Made by a program: the position numbers and the translations under genes. Below the pieces are notes generated by a model. That model made no database searches and was not told where the DNA came from. It saw only the letters and a program-made list of their open reading frames with translations. DNA of 64,000 nt, taken from assembly GCF_044582145.1 (NCBI RefSeq), contig NZ_JBDODO010000005.1; one strand, 5' to 3'. The stretch comes from Guyparkeria sp016278265 (lineage in GTDB: Bacteria > Pseudomonadota > Gammaproteobacteria > Halothiobacillales > Halothiobacillaceae). Within the stretch, counting starts at the first letter, position 1; each line of letters starts with the position of its first letter. This document shows, one piece after another, positions 28,229 to 38,906 of this stretch.

Positions 28229-29479
28229 ATGACGAAATCATCTGACACGCGCAAGGAAGGTCTGGAGCATGCGCTGGAACTGGTGCGCCAGTGCGCCACC
28301 GACGACGGGTTCCTTGCCTCGCCCACCCAGCGGGATAATTATCGGCGGGTCTGGGCCCGTGACGGGGTGATCATCGGGCTGGCCGCCTTGATGACCGGGG
28401 AAGAGTCACTGGTAGTCACGATGCGCAAGACGCTCAGCACCTTGGTCCGTCATCAGGGCCCCCATGGCGAGATCCCCAGCAATGTCGATACCACCACGCA
28501 ACGCATCAGCTACGGTGGCACCACTGGGCGCGTGGATGCGGATCTCTGGTTCGTGATCGGTTGCGCCGAGTACTGGCGTGCCACCGAGGATGACGCCTTT
28601 CTGGCGGAAATCCTGCCGTCCCTGGAGCGCGTGCGTTTCCTGCTCGGAGCATGGGAGTTCAATGACCGCGGCCTGATCTACGTCCCGCAGACCGGTGACT
28701 GGGCCGACGAATATGTCCAGTCCGGCTACATCCTCTACGACCAGCTGCTCTACTTGCAGGCCTTGCGCTCGTTCTGCCGGATCCACGCCCATGTCCACGG
28801 TTCGGCCGACCATCAACTCCAGGATCGAACCACGCGACTGCTTCACCTGATTCGCAGTAATTTCTGGTTCAATGGCAATGCGCCGGCGGACATCTACCAT
28901 GACGTGCTGTACGAAAAAGGGCGCAAGGCCGCGCCGCACCGCGACGATCAATACTGGATGCCGTTTTTCTCACCGACCGGCTATGGTTATCGGTTTGACG
29001 CCTTCGCGAATATCTTGGCCAATCTATTCCGTGTGGCGACCGACGGGCAGGGCGATCAGGTCGATGCCTATATCGCGAAGATCACGCCCGAGGCCATGCC
29101 ACTCCTGCCGGCCTTTCACCCCATCATCGAACCCGTGGACCGGGACTGGGAAAACCTGCAGATGATGTTTTCGTACACCTTCAAGAACAAACCGTACGAG
29201 TTCCACAACGGAGGGCTCTGGCCGATGCTCACGGGCTTTTATGTCGCCGACCTGGCCAGCCGCGGACACACGGTAAAGGCCCGATTACACCTCGACGCCA
29301 TCCATGCGGCCAATGCTTTGTCGATGGAGGATGAGCCCTGGTCATTCCCGGAGTTCGTGCACGGGCGGAAGCTCACTCCGGGTGGGACACGATGCCAGGG
29401 GTGGAGTGCCGCCGCCGCGGTCACTGCTCATCACGCCCTGCAGGGAGAACCTCTTTTCAGGATCGACGATGACGAGTGA
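28229..29479 (+). CDS. Six-hairpin glycosidase, GH100/debranching-like
   Basis: The 416-residue cytoplasmic protein has no signal peptide. YRRVWARDGVIIGLAAL, GEIPSNVD and GRVDADLWFVIGCAEYW fit the (alpha/alpha)6 glycosidases related to neutral/alkaline invertases (GH100) and amylo-1,6-glucosidases. DWADEYVQSGYILYDQLLY is consistent with a catalytic acid position. Its last codons overlap the start of an HAD phosphatase of the sucrose-phosphatase type, so the two are translated together. A role in turnover of sucrose or a related compatible solute is plausible. The substrate is not proven by sequence, and the GH family call is from memory. Confidence 0.72.
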   Translation: MTKSSDTRKEGLEHALELVRQCATDDGFLASPTQRDNYRRVWARDGVIIGLAALMTGEESLVVTMRKTLSTLVRHQGPHGEIPSNVDTTTQRISYGGTTGRVDADLWFVIGCAEYWRATEDDAFLAEILPSLERVRFLLGAWEFNDRGLIYVPQTGDWADEYVQSGYILYDQLLYLQALRSFCRIHAHVHGSADHQLQDRTTRLLHLIRSNFWFNGNAPADIYHDVLYEKGRKAAPHRDDQYWMPFFSPTGYGYRFDAFANILANLFRVATDGQGDQVDAYIAKITPEAMPLLPAFHPIIEPVDRDWENLQMMFSYTFKNKPYEFHNGGLWPMLTGFYVADLASRGHTVKARLHLDAIHAANALSMEDEPWSFPEFVHGRKLTPGGTRCQGWSAAAAVTAHHALQGEPLFRIDDDE

Positions 29480-30314
29480 ACTGCTGGTCTGTACCGACCT
29501 CGACCGAACCCTGATCCCGAACGGCCACCAGCCGGAATCACCGGACGCGCGGGATCTGTTCCGCCGACTGGTCCAACGCCCCGAGGTCACGCTGGCTTAC
29601 GTCAGCGGCCGTGACCGGCACCTGCTCGAATCGGCAATCGACCAGTTCGCGCTGCCGGTACCGGATTTCGCCATCGGCGACGTGGGGACGACGATCTACC
29701 GCGTCGACGAGGGCACCTGGCACCCCTGGGAAGCCTGGGCGGACGAGATCGCGGCTGACTGGGGCGGCAAGGATCGCCGGACACTCGCCGGGATGCTCGA
29801 GGGCATCCCGGATATCGAACCCCAGGAACCGGAAAAACAGAACACCTACAAGCTCAGCTATTACGCCCCAGCGGCTTTGGATGGAGACGCGCTTGCCGGG
29901 CGCATAAGCCTGCGTCTGGCGCAAGCGGGTGTGCGCAGCAGCGTTATCTGGAGCATCGACGAGATGCGCGATATTGGACTGGTTGATGTGCTGCCGGCCA
30001 GCGCTACCAAGGTGCATGCGATCCGGTTTCTCCAGGCGCATTTGCAAATGCCGCAAGCCCGGACGGTCTTCGCCGGCGACAGTGGCAACGACCTGCCAGC
30101 GCTGACCAGTGGCCTTCAGGCGATCGTGGTGGCCAATGCGAGGGAGGAGGTCAAGCAGGCCGCCCTCCACGCCACCGCCGAGCGGGGTATCGAGAATTGC
30201 CTGTACGTCGCCCGCGGGGGATGGCATGGGATGAACGGCAATTACGCGGCAGGCATCCTCGAAGGCATCGTGCACTTCATACCAGAGGCGCGGTCTTGGT
30301 TGGAGATCGAATGA
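29469..30314 (+). CDS. HAD-IIB phosphatase, sucrose-phosphate-phosphatase-like
   Basis: The 281-residue product begins LLVCTDLDRTLIPNG (DxDxT nucleophile motif I). It has AYVSGRDRHL (motif II) and ends its core with VFAGDSGNDLPAL (motif IV). The order and the 'TDLDRTLIPNG' phrase are those of sucrose-6-phosphate and mannosylfructose/glucosylglycerate phosphatases. The ATG at 29469 overlaps the glycosidase gene by 11 bases. No sucrose-phosphate synthase is in the window, so the synthetic partner must be elsewhere. It probably dephosphorylates a sugar phosphate in osmolyte metabolism. Confidence 0.8.
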   Translation: MTSELLVCTDLDRTLIPNGHQPESPDARDLFRRLVQRPEVTLAYVSGRDRHLLESAIDQFALPVPDFAIGDVGTTIYRVDEGTWHPWEAWADEIAADWGGKDRRTLAGMLEGIPDIEPQEPEKQNTYKLSYYAPAALDGDALAGRISLRLAQAGVRSSVIWSIDEMRDIGLVDVLPASATKVHAIRFLQAHLQMPQARTVFAGDSGNDLPALTSGLQAIVVANAREEVKQAALHATAERGIENCLYVARGGWHGMNGNYAAGILEGIVHFIPEARSWLEIE

Positions 30315-30327
30315 GAAGGGGGCCGAT

Positions 30328-31221
30328 TCAGTCCTCGCCAGCCCCCTCTACCATCGCCATGAAGGCGTCGGCGAGCGGATTGCGCGCCCGACCGACCGCC
30401 TCGATCCGTCCAAGGCGGCGGGTGGGCAGCTCGCCGTCTCCACACTTGAGCCGCAGCAATCCTTCACGCTGAAGGGTGGTAGGCAACACGGCCCATCCGA
30501 CCCCCGTGGCGGCCAGTACCGCGATGGAATCCAACTGGTTTATCTCGATGATCGCCGGCGGCAACAGTCGCCGGTCGTCGAGCCAACGGTCGATGGCCAT
30601 GCGTGTGCTGGTGGCTTCCGCGGGCAAGATCAATGGCAGTCGCTTGCCGATTCGATCCAGCGCCGGTGGCCTGCCTCCCGGGCAATGCCGTTTTGCCACC
30701 ACCGGCTGCATGACTTCCTCCCAGAGCACGCGGGTGCGCACGCGATCGTCGAGGCGGGGCGGCAGGGTGGCATAGGCCAGCGCCGACTCGCCCAGCGCAA
30801 CCTGCTCGATCGCCCGCTCTGAATCGTGAAAACTCAAATCGAGCAGCACCTCGGGATAGTGTTCCGAGAAGCGCTCGAGTACCCCGGGTAGCAGATGCAA
30901 CCCGGCATAGTGACTCAGGGACAGGGCCAGCCGGCCGCTGAGCGCCTCACCGCTGACCTCGGCTGCGGTCACGATGTCGTCCAGACAAGTCTGTACCTCG
31001 CGCACGGCGGGAAGCAGCCGTTCACCTCGGTAAGTCAGGACGACCCGCTGGCCAAGTCGATCGAACAGGCGGAATCCCAACCGGTCTTCGAGCTGCGCCA
31101 GACGCTTGGAAACGGCCGGCTGACTGATGTGCAACCGGGTTGCCGCCGCCGAGAACGAACCGGTTTCGGCCACCGCCAGAAAGGTCAGCAACTGCTGGGT
31201 GTCCAGGTGAAGGGGATTCAA
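30328..31221 (-). CDS. LysR-family transcriptional regulator
   Basis: The 297-residue protein has the N-terminal winged helix (LLTFLAVAETGSFSAAATRL, ISQPAVSKRLAQLEDRLG) and a periplasmic-binding-type effector domain (about 95-290). The frame starts at TTG 31219-31221, with GGAG 7 bases upstream. It diverges from the DUF2237 gene and lies close to leuCDB, so it may control leucine or CO2-related genes. LysR regulators of RuBisCO (CbbR) look similar, but no cbb gene is here. Target unknown. Confidence 0.9.
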   Translation of the reverse strand: MNPLHLDTQQLLTFLAVAETGSFSAAATRLHISQPAVSKRLAQLEDRLGFRLFDRLGQRVVLTYRGERLLPAVREVQTCLDDIVTAAEVSGEALSGRLALSLSHYAGLHLLPGVLERFSEHYPEVLLDLSFHDSERAIEQVALGESALAYATLPPRLDDRVRTRVLWEEVMQPVVAKRHCPGGRPPALDRIGKRLPLILPAEATSTRMAIDRWLDDRRLLPPAIIEINQLDSIAVLAATGVGWAVLPTTLQREGLLRLKCGDGELPTRRLGRIEAVGRARNPLADAFMAMVEGAGED

Positions 31222-31330
31222 CGTCTATCTCCGGCATTCGACCTTACAGGGTCCAATTATAACCATTTAGAATGGACTCCATGCATTATTACCATTTTAG
31301 TTATTGAGCGAACGACATTATCATTCCGCC

Positions 31331-31738
31331 ATGAAAACAGACGCTCTCAACGTGCTCGGTCTGCCACTCGCAAGATGCTCGGTGGATCCGATTACCGGCT
31401 TCTACCGGGATGGACGATGCCTTGTCGGGACCGAGGACGGCGGGGTGCACGGGGTGTGCACGGAGCTCGATGACGCGTTTCTCGGCTACACAGCCGGTCA
31501 GGGGAACGAGTTGCGCCGACCGATTCCGGCCTACGATTTTCCCGGGCTTAGGGCAGGGGACCGCTGGTGCGTCTGTGCCTGGCGGTGGCGAGAGGCCTTC
31601 GAGGCCGGTGTGGCGCCGCCGGTAGTGCTGGCCTCCACGCATCACGAGGTGCTGCGCGTCATCAAGCTGCGCGATCTGATCGAACACGCCGTCGACCCGC
31701 CGGCCTCGGGACTGGATGACGGGTTTTACGAGTTTTAA
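31331..31738 (+). CDS. DUF2237 family protein
   Basis: The 135-residue product contains NVLGLPLARCSVDPITGFYRDGRC-type sequence (the piece NVLGLPLARCSVDPITGFYR is diagnostic) and a Trp/Cys rich segment GDRWCVCAWRWREAFEAG. It ends with STHHEVLRVIKLRDLIEHA. These define the DUF2237 family, whose role is unknown. The ATG at 31331 is chosen because conserved sequence starts there; an upstream start at 31304 is possible. It lies alone between the divergent LysR gene and leuC. Confidence 0.82.
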   Translation: MKTDALNVLGLPLARCSVDPITGFYRDGRCLVGTEDGGVHGVCTELDDAFLGYTAGQGNELRRPIPAYDFPGLRAGDRWCVCAWRWREAFEAGVAPPVVLASTHHEVLRVIKLRDLIEHAVDPPASGLDDGFYEF

Positions 31739-31770
31739 CGAAAATAACGCCCTAACTTATTGATAATACG

Positions 31771-31776
31771 TATAAT
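31771..31776 (+). promoter_or_regulatory. Candidate -10 element for leuCDB
   Basis: TATAAT lies in an AT-rich stretch 51 bases before leuC. No good -35 hexamer is 16-18 bases upstream, so the assignment rests on the -10 alone. Confidence 0.35.
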
Positions 31777-31826
31777 TACCCGGGCGCCGATTGACGCCGC
31801 CGAGGGCCTTCCGGAGGAAAATGCCA

Positions 31827-33230
31827 ATGGCTGGAAAGACACTCTACGAAAAGCTTTTCGACGCGCACGTCGTCCATGACCAGGGAGACGGCACGGCGCT
31901 GCTCTATATCGATCGTCACCTTGTTCACGAGGTGACCAGCCCGCAGGCCTTCGAAGGGCTGCGCCTGGCCGGTCGCAAGCCGTGGCGTACCGGCGCGATG
32001 CTGGCCGTGCCGGATCACAACGTGCCGACCACCAACCGCGCGGGCGGGATCGTCGATCCCGTCTCGCGCGAGCAGGTCAGCACGCTCGACCGCAACTGCC
32101 AGGAATTCGGCGTCCAGGAATTCCCGATGTCCGACCTCCGTCAGGGGATCGTGCACATCATCGGGCCCGAGGAGGGCTTCACGCTGCCGGGCTCGACCGT
32201 GGTCTGCGGCGATTCGCACACCTCGACTCACGGTGCGATCGGCGCGTTGGCCTTCGGCATCGGCACCTCCGAGGTCGAGCACGTCATGGCGACGCAGACC
32301 TTGTTGCAAAAGCGCACCAAGACCATGCAGGTGCGCGTCGACGGCGAGCTTGGGCCGGGCGTGACCGCGAAGGACGTCGTGCTCGCCATCATCGGCAAGA
32401 TCGGCACCGCGGGTGGCACCGGCTACGCGATCGAGTTCGCCGGTTCGGCCATCGAGTCGCTCTCGATCGAGGGCCGGATGAGCGTGTGCAACATGTCGAT
32501 CGAGGCGGGGGCGCGCGCCGGCATGGTGGCGGTCGACGAAAAGACGGTTGAGTACTTCCGCGACAAGCCGTTCGCGCCCACCGGCGAGATGTTCGACCGG
32601 GCGGCGGCGTACTGGCGCACGCTCAAGTCGGACCCCGACGCCGAGTTCGACAAGGTGGTTACCCTCGATGGGACCAAGATCGAACCGCAGGTGAGCTGGG
32701 GCACGTCCCCGGAGATGGTCGGACCGGTCAACGGCCGGGTCCCCGACCCGGCTACCGTCACGGACCCGGTCAAGGCCGAGGGCATGCGCAAGGCACTTGA
32801 GTACATGGGACTCGAGGCCAACACGCCGATGACGGACATCCAGATCGACAAGGTCTTCATCGGCTCGTGCACCAATGCCCGCATCGAGGATCTGCGCGCT
32901 GCGGCTGCAGTCATCAAGGGTGGACACGTCGCCGAGAACGTCACGCTGGCCATGGTGGTCCCGGGCTCCGGGCTGGTGCGCCAGCAGGCCGAGAAGGAAG
33001 GGCTCGACAAGGCCTTCCTGGAGGCCGGTTTCGAGTGGCGGGAGCCCGGTTGCTCCATGTGCCTTGCCATGAACGCCGATCGGCTCGAGCCGGGCGAGCG
33101 CTGTGCCTCGACCTCGAACCGGAATTTTGAAGGCCGTCAGGGGCAGGGCGGTCGCACGCACCTGGTCAGTCCGGCCATGGCGGCCGCCGCGGCCATCGCA
33201 GGTCATTTCGTCGACGTCCGTCAAGCGTAA
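31827..33230 (+). CDS. leuC: 3-isopropylmalate dehydratase large subunit
   Basis: The 467-residue protein starts MAGKTLYEKLFDAHVVHDQG. The [4Fe-4S] ligands are in VFIGSCTNARIEDLRAA and EPGCSMCLAMN. VCGDSHTSTHGAIGALAFGIG is the aconitase-family signature. Two in-frame ATGs (31821 and 31827) follow GGAGG at 31813-31817; the second has the better 9-base spacing and matches LeuC N termini. With LeuD it isomerises 2- to 3-isopropylmalate in leucine synthesis. leuD follows after 13 bases. Confidence 0.97.
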   Translation: MAGKTLYEKLFDAHVVHDQGDGTALLYIDRHLVHEVTSPQAFEGLRLAGRKPWRTGAMLAVPDHNVPTTNRAGGIVDPVSREQVSTLDRNCQEFGVQEFPMSDLRQGIVHIIGPEEGFTLPGSTVVCGDSHTSTHGAIGALAFGIGTSEVEHVMATQTLLQKRTKTMQVRVDGELGPGVTAKDVVLAIIGKIGTAGGTGYAIEFAGSAIESLSIEGRMSVCNMSIEAGARAGMVAVDEKTVEYFRDKPFAPTGEMFDRAAAYWRTLKSDPDAEFDKVVTLDGTKIEPQVSWGTSPEMVGPVNGRVPDPATVTDPVKAEGMRKALEYMGLEANTPMTDIQIDKVFIGSCTNARIEDLRAAAAVIKGGHVAENVTLAMVVPGSGLVRQQAEKEGLDKAFLEAGFEWREPGCSMCLAMNADRLEPGERCASTSNRNFEGRQGQGGRTHLVSPAMAAAAAIAGHFVDVRQA

Positions 33231-33243
33231 GGGAGACAGAATC

Positions 33244-33906
33244 ATGCAGGCATTCACTACACATAAGGGAATCGTCGCGCCTCTCGACCGCTCGAACGTC
33301 GACACCGACGCGATCATCCCCAAGCAGTACCTCAAGTCGGTCAAGCGCACCGGTTTCGGACCGACGGCGTTCGATGACTGGCGTTACCTCGATCCGGGCG
33401 AACCGGGCATGGATCACAGTAAGCGGCGCAAGAACCCGGATTTCGTACTAAACCGCGAACCGTTCGACCGCGCGACCATCCTATTGGCGCGCGAGAACTT
33501 CGGCTGCGGCTCATCGCGGGAACACGCCGTCTGGGCACTGACCGACTTCGGCTTTCGCGCCGTGATCGCCCCGTCGTTCGCCGACATCTTCTTCAACAAC
33601 AGCTTCAAGAACGGGCTGCTTCCCATTGCTCTGAAAGAAGATGAGGTCGACTCGATCTTCAAGGCGGTCGAGGCGAACCCGGGTCTGGAGCTCGAGGTCG
33701 ATCTGCCGAATCAGGTGGTCAAGGCCCCGGACGGAGCCACCTACGAATTCGAGATCGACAGCTTCCGCAAGCACTGCTTGATCGAGGGGCTCGACGACAT
33801 CGCGCTGACCCTGGAGCATGCCGACAAGATCAAGTCCTACGAGACGGCGCAGATGGCAAAGACACCATGGTTATTCAACGACATGCGTAGCAACGTCGGC
33901 GGCTGA
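33244..33906 (+). CDS. leuD: 3-isopropylmalate dehydratase small subunit
   Basis: The 220-residue swivelling-domain subunit has GIVAPLDRSNVDTDAIIPKQ at its start and ENFGCGSSREHAVWAL in the middle, both LeuD signatures. It pairs with LeuC to complete the active site. The ATG follows GGGAGACAG. It lies in the leuC-leuD-leuB unit, 38 bases ahead of leuB. Confidence 0.98.
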   Translation: MQAFTTHKGIVAPLDRSNVDTDAIIPKQYLKSVKRTGFGPTAFDDWRYLDPGEPGMDHSKRRKNPDFVLNREPFDRATILLARENFGCGSSREHAVWALTDFGFRAVIAPSFADIFFNNSFKNGLLPIALKEDEVDSIFKAVEANPGLELEVDLPNQVVKAPDGATYEFEIDSFRKHCLIEGLDDIALTLEHADKIKSYETAQMAKTPWLFNDMRSNVGG

Positions 33907-33944
33907 ATAGCAAACAACAGACTGAAGAAAGGAAACCCAACACC

Positions 33945-35024
33945 GTGAGTCAGAAGAATATTCTCGTCCTGCCGGGTGACGGCATTGGCCCGGAAATCAC
34001 CGAGCAGGCCGTCAATGTCCTTAAGGCCGTCGTGGCCGGCAGTGACCTGGAACTGTCGTTCACCGACGGGCTGATCGGCGGAGCGGCCTATGATGCCGAA
34101 GGTGAACCGTTTCCCGAGATCACCCGCCAACAGGCCGCCGAGGCCGACGCGGTGCTGCTCGGTGCAGTCGGTAGCCCGCAATACGACAATCTCGACCGCC
34201 CGCTGCGCCCGGAGCGCGGCCTGCTGGCGATCCGCAAGACGATGGGGCTGTTCGCCAACCTGCGCCCGGCAATGCTTTACAGCGCCCTGGCGGATGCCTC
34301 CTCGCTCAAGCCTGAGGTGGTCTCCGGCCTGGATATCCTGATCGTGCGCGAACTGACCGGCGGGGTGTATTTCGGCCAGCCGCGCGGCATTCGCGAGGTC
34401 GACGGCCAGCGCGAAGGCTTCAACACCATGCATTACAACGAGGCCGAGATTGAACGCATCGGTCGCGTCGCGTTCGAGGCGGCACAGAAGCGCGACAAGC
34501 GCCTGTGCTCGGTCGACAAGGCCAACGTGCTGGAAACCTCGGAGCTCTGGCGTGAGGTGATGAACCGCCTGGCCGCGGATTACCCGGACGTCGAGCTGTC
34601 GCACATGTACGTCGACAACGCCGCGATGCAGCTCGTGCGCGCACCGAAGCAGTTCGATGTAATGGTTACCGAGAACCTGTTCGGCGACATCCTCTCTGAC
34701 CAGGCCTCGATGCTGACCGGGTCGATCGGCATGTTGCCGTCGGCCTCGCTAAACGAAACGGGGCAGGGTCTGTACGAGCCCAGTCACGGCTCCGCGCCGG
34801 ATATCGCCGGCAAGGGCGTTGCCAACCCGATGGCGACCATCCTGTCGGCGGCCATGCTGCTGCGCTATTCCTTCGGTCGAGGCGATTTGGCCGAGCGAAT
34901 CGAAAGCGCCTGCGTCGCCGTGCTCGATCAGGGCCTGCGTACGCCGGACATCATGCAGGCGGGCATGACACAGGTATCCACCGGCGACATGGGCCAGGCC
35001 GTCGTCGACGCCCTGAACGCCTGA
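33945..35024 (+). CDS. leuB: 3-isopropylmalate dehydrogenase
   Basis: The 359-residue protein begins at GTG with LVLPGDGIGPEITEQAV. It includes NLRPAMLYSALAD, RELTGGVYFGQPRG, and the metal-site segment TENLFGDILSDQASMLTGS. It oxidatively decarboxylates 3-isopropylmalate with NAD+. AGAAAGGAAA lies about 11-17 bases upstream of the start codon. There is no leuA in the window, so 2-isopropylmalate synthase is encoded elsewhere. Confidence 0.97.
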   Translation: MSQKNILVLPGDGIGPEITEQAVNVLKAVVAGSDLELSFTDGLIGGAAYDAEGEPFPEITRQQAAEADAVLLGAVGSPQYDNLDRPLRPERGLLAIRKTMGLFANLRPAMLYSALADASSLKPEVVSGLDILIVRELTGGVYFGQPRGIREVDGQREGFNTMHYNEAEIERIGRVAFEAAQKRDKRLCSVDKANVLETSELWREVMNRLAADYPDVELSHMYVDNAAMQLVRAPKQFDVMVTENLFGDILSDQASMLTGSIGMLPSASLNETGQGLYEPSHGSAPDIAGKGVANPMATILSAAMLLRYSFGRGDLAERIESACVAVLDQGLRTPDIMQAGMTQVSTGDMGQAVVDALNA

Positions 35025-35165
35025 GGGGCCCCAAGCACCGCTTCGTGCGCCCGGCGTGATGCGCTAGGCTAGATCGATCGTGTCAGATTCAGGGGCAGCG
35101 GCCGACCGAAGGCCGCCATCCCGCAACCGATTCCATCAGACTTCCAATCGCAAGGAGAAATCTTC

Positions 35166-36188
<1,023 letters not shown>

Positions 36189-36289
36189 TCTGTGGCACAA
36201 TCGGGCTCGAAATGGGGCTAAAGGAAGGCGCCGGAACGTCAGCCGGGCAATGAGGCCCGGCCCACCGGCACGAGCAAGGAGTCAGTGAC

Positions 36290-38695
36290 ATGCGGAAGTT
36301 GAGTTTGGTGATTGCGGGGATTCTGGGTGCCGGGACCCCGTTGATCAGCCAGGCCGCCACCTTGGGCGAGGCCCGGGTGCAGTCGTACTTGAGTCAACCC
36401 CTCGATGTGCGAGTGCCGCTGGCGCGCTCCAGCGGCGAGCCACTCGATGAGATCACCGTGAAGTTGGCCCCGCCCTCGTTCTATCGAGAGGCGGGTGTTT
36501 CGGTGGAAAACATCACCGGCAATCTTACTTTCCGCATCGAGTCGGATGGTGGCCAGGAGTACGTCCGAATCGGTTCCAAGCGTCCGATTCGTGACCCCAT
36601 CCTGAGCATCTTGCTCGAGGTGGATTCCCCGCAGGGGCGGATGATTCGCGAGTACAACCTGCTACTCGATCCGCCATCGATGGCTTCCGCCCAGGCAGCC
36701 CGTTCCGGTGCAGCAACGGTCGCCAACGAGGCGGCTGCCACCGATTCGCGTACACGAGCACCCTCGCGCTCGTCGCCTGCTACCTCCGGTTGGCAACGCG
36801 TGGAACCGGCTCAGGACGTTTCCCTGGATGGGACTCGTGATGTCCAAACCGGCGATACGCTCTACGACATCGCTCGAGAGTACGTTGCCGACGGCACCGA
36901 TGTTCGTCCCATGATGCAGGCGATCATTGACGCCAACCCGCAGGCATTCGCCAACGGCAACGGCAACGCCCTGATGGCCGGGGCACGCCTGCGAGTGCCG
37001 GACACCGGCGCGTCAGTCGCAAGCACCGATCAAGCCGAGACCGATAGTGCCACGTCAGACACGGCAATGGTGACAGAGCGATTGCCGGCATTGGAACTCC
37101 TTGGGCCAGAAGAAGAGGCTGCTGACCCAAGCGCTGCCGCTCCTGCGAACCTGGGCGACTTTGGCGATCTGACCCGCGAACAACCGCTCGCGGCAATCGC
37201 CGACAGCACTCAGCCATCGGCTAGCGTTCAGGACGATCGAGAGACCGCGTTGGACCGCGAAGAGGTCGAGTCCGTTCGGGCAGAGAACGAGGCTCTGACC
37301 GACCAGCTCATTGCCCTCAGGGATCAGATCGATACGGTCAAGATCGCCGTAGACGAGCGTGATGCCCAGATCGCCGACTTGCAGCAAGCCATTGAGCAAT
37401 CCCGTGCTGAACTGGAGGAAAGCGCCGACCGTGCATCCGGCAATTTCTGGATCCAGTGGGGCAAGTACCTGACCGGCGCATTGGGACTGGTGATCATCGC
37501 GTTGCTGATCGCCCTCGCGCTGCGGCGCTCTCGTCGGGACGAGGAGCCCGGCGTGCCGATGCCGGTCACTGCTGACACCTTGAACAAGCGTGCGGTTGAC
37601 CACGAACCTGCCGTTGAGCCGGCACCGTCAACCACCACGAGATCAGCCATGGCTGGGCCGGTCGCGGCCGTTGGGGCGGCATCCGCTGCGGCGTATGCAG
37701 GGCCGGATAGCTCACAGGAGGAGCCCACGCCGGCACCGGTCAGCGGCTTGGACGACCCGATGAATCCCGAGATGGCGCTGGAAGAGGCACGGGTGCTCGA
37801 GTCGTTTAATCTCACCCACCAGGCGGTGGAATTGTTGCAGGACAGCCTGGCAGAGCACCCGGGGCACACTGGCCTCCAGTCGGCGCTGAATCGTCTCAAG
37901 GGCATCGATACCGGCGAAAGCGGGGTTGAATCCCAAGCGCAAGACGACGATTTCATGTGGACGAACGAGGGCGATGAGTCCGGGGAGATGTCTGGCGACA
38001 ACACCGACGATGCGACAGTTGCTACTGACGTCACTGCGTCGGATAAAAACGCTACCGAGTCGACCGTCGACTGGGAGGCCAGCCAGCAGCAGGCACCGAC
38101 CGAGGCCGACTGGGACGATGACCTCGACGACATGCTGGCCACGCCCGAGCCTGACACCCGACCGATCGAAGACGAGCAGTCGATGGATTTCGACGACTCC
38201 TTCGCGCTCGAAACGCCGACCGCTGAACCGACGACGGAGCAGGAAGACGATTCGGCCTTAGAGCAAGAGGCAGGCGAGCTCGAGTTGCCGGAAAACGAAA
38301 CGCCACCGGCCAGCGTCGAGACGCCAGAAAGGGATAGCGACACGGGTGAACCCGAGCCGCTCGACCTGGATCTCTCGGGCTACGAACCCGCGGGCGAACG
38401 CGAGGAGCCAGTTTCCTCGAGTGACCAGGACGAGGGCATGGACTTGGATCTGGGTGAGGCCCCGACGCTCAAGGAGCCGGCCGAGGCCGACTCGGCAGCC
38501 TCGGCCGATGATGAGGTCTCATCGTCGCCTGTGGGCGATGAATCCGACATCGACACCCGGGTGGGATTGGCGGAAGCCTTCCTCGATGTGGGTGACCGGG
38601 AAAGCTTCGACATGATCCAAGCCGAGCTGCAGGAAGAGGGCGCCAAGGCGGCGCTGGAGCGACTCGACGAGTTGAGGAACCGCCACGCGGGCTGA
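36290..38695 (+). CDS. fimV: FimV-like polar peptidoglycan-binding hub protein
   Basis: The 801-residue protein has a signal peptide (ending SQAATLG). The FimV N-terminal domain follows (GEARVQSYLSQPLDVRVPL, SFYREAGV), then a LysM-like peptidoglycan domain (about 183-240, VQTGDTLYDIAREYV). A coiled coil (about 320-385) precedes one membrane helix (about 397-415). The cytoplasmic region is long and very acidic, with TPR-like segments. It ends in the FimV C-terminal motif (DTRVGLAEAFLDVGDRESF). In Pseudomonas and Vibrio FimV positions type IV pilus and polar signalling proteins and affects cAMP and c-di-GMP outputs. It follows asd, as in many gammaproteobacteria, and a terminator ends the unit. 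Confidence 0.93.
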   Translation: MRKLSLVIAGILGAGTPLISQAATLGEARVQSYLSQPLDVRVPLARSSGEPLDEITVKLAPPSFYREAGVSVENITGNLTFRIESDGGQEYVRIGSKRPIRDPILSILLEVDSPQGRMIREYNLLLDPPSMASAQAARSGAATVANEAAATDSRTRAPSRSSPATSGWQRVEPAQDVSLDGTRDVQTGDTLYDIAREYVADGTDVRPMMQAIIDANPQAFANGNGNALMAGARLRVPDTGASVASTDQAETDSATSDTAMVTERLPALELLGPEEEAADPSAAAPANLGDFGDLTREQPLAAIADSTQPSASVQDDRETALDREEVESVRAENEALTDQLIALRDQIDTVKIAVDERDAQIADLQQAIEQSRAELEESADRASGNFWIQWGKYLTGALGLVIIALLIALALRRSRRDEEPGVPMPVTADTLNKRAVDHEPAVEPAPSTTTRSAMAGPVAAVGAASAAAYAGPDSSQEEPTPAPVSGLDDPMNPEMALEEARVLESFNLTHQAVELLQDSLAEHPGHTGLQSALNRLKGIDTGESGVESQAQDDDFMWTNEGDESGEMSGDNTDDATVATDVTASDKNATESTVDWEASQQQAPTEADWDDDLDDMLATPEPDTRPIEDEQSMDFDDSFALETPTAEPTTEQEDDSALEQEAGELELPENETPPASVETPERDSDTGEPEPLDLDLSGYEPAGEREEPVSSSDQDEGMDLDLGEAPTLKEPAEADSAASADDEVSSSPVGDESDIDTRVGLAEAFLDVGDRESFDMIQAELQEEGAKAALERLDELRNRHAG

Positions 38696-38725
38696 TACCC
38701 GCGGCACTCGCGTGGTCCACCAACG

Positions 38726-38757
38726 AAAGGCCCACCTGAGGTTGGTGGGCCTTTTTG
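38726..38757 (+). terminator. Rho-independent terminator after fimV
   Basis: AGGCCCACC and GGTGGGCCT pair around a 7-base loop and are followed by T5G, 30 bases after the fimV stop. Confidence 0.9.
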
Positions 38758-38906
38758 TTATTGTCTATTCAGAACGTGGCCCGGAAAAGGTTCCCGGGTC
38801 CGTGGCGCTCGGCCACAAGAGATCTTGATCTACCCAGAGTAGGCGATGCGAAACGGAAAAGGCCGACGACTCAGGAGCCACCGGCCTTCGTATCGGACTT
38901 GCAATT

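Noticed and set aside
31776..33350. 524-codon open frame antisense to leuC
   Set aside because: Full overlap with leuC, composition of Arg/His/Asp typical of an antisense shadow, no start signal.
37324..38343. 339-codon Ser-rich frame antisense to fimV
   Set aside because: It is the complement of the acidic repeats of FimV; Ser/Val repeats are the expected shadow of Asp/Glu codons.
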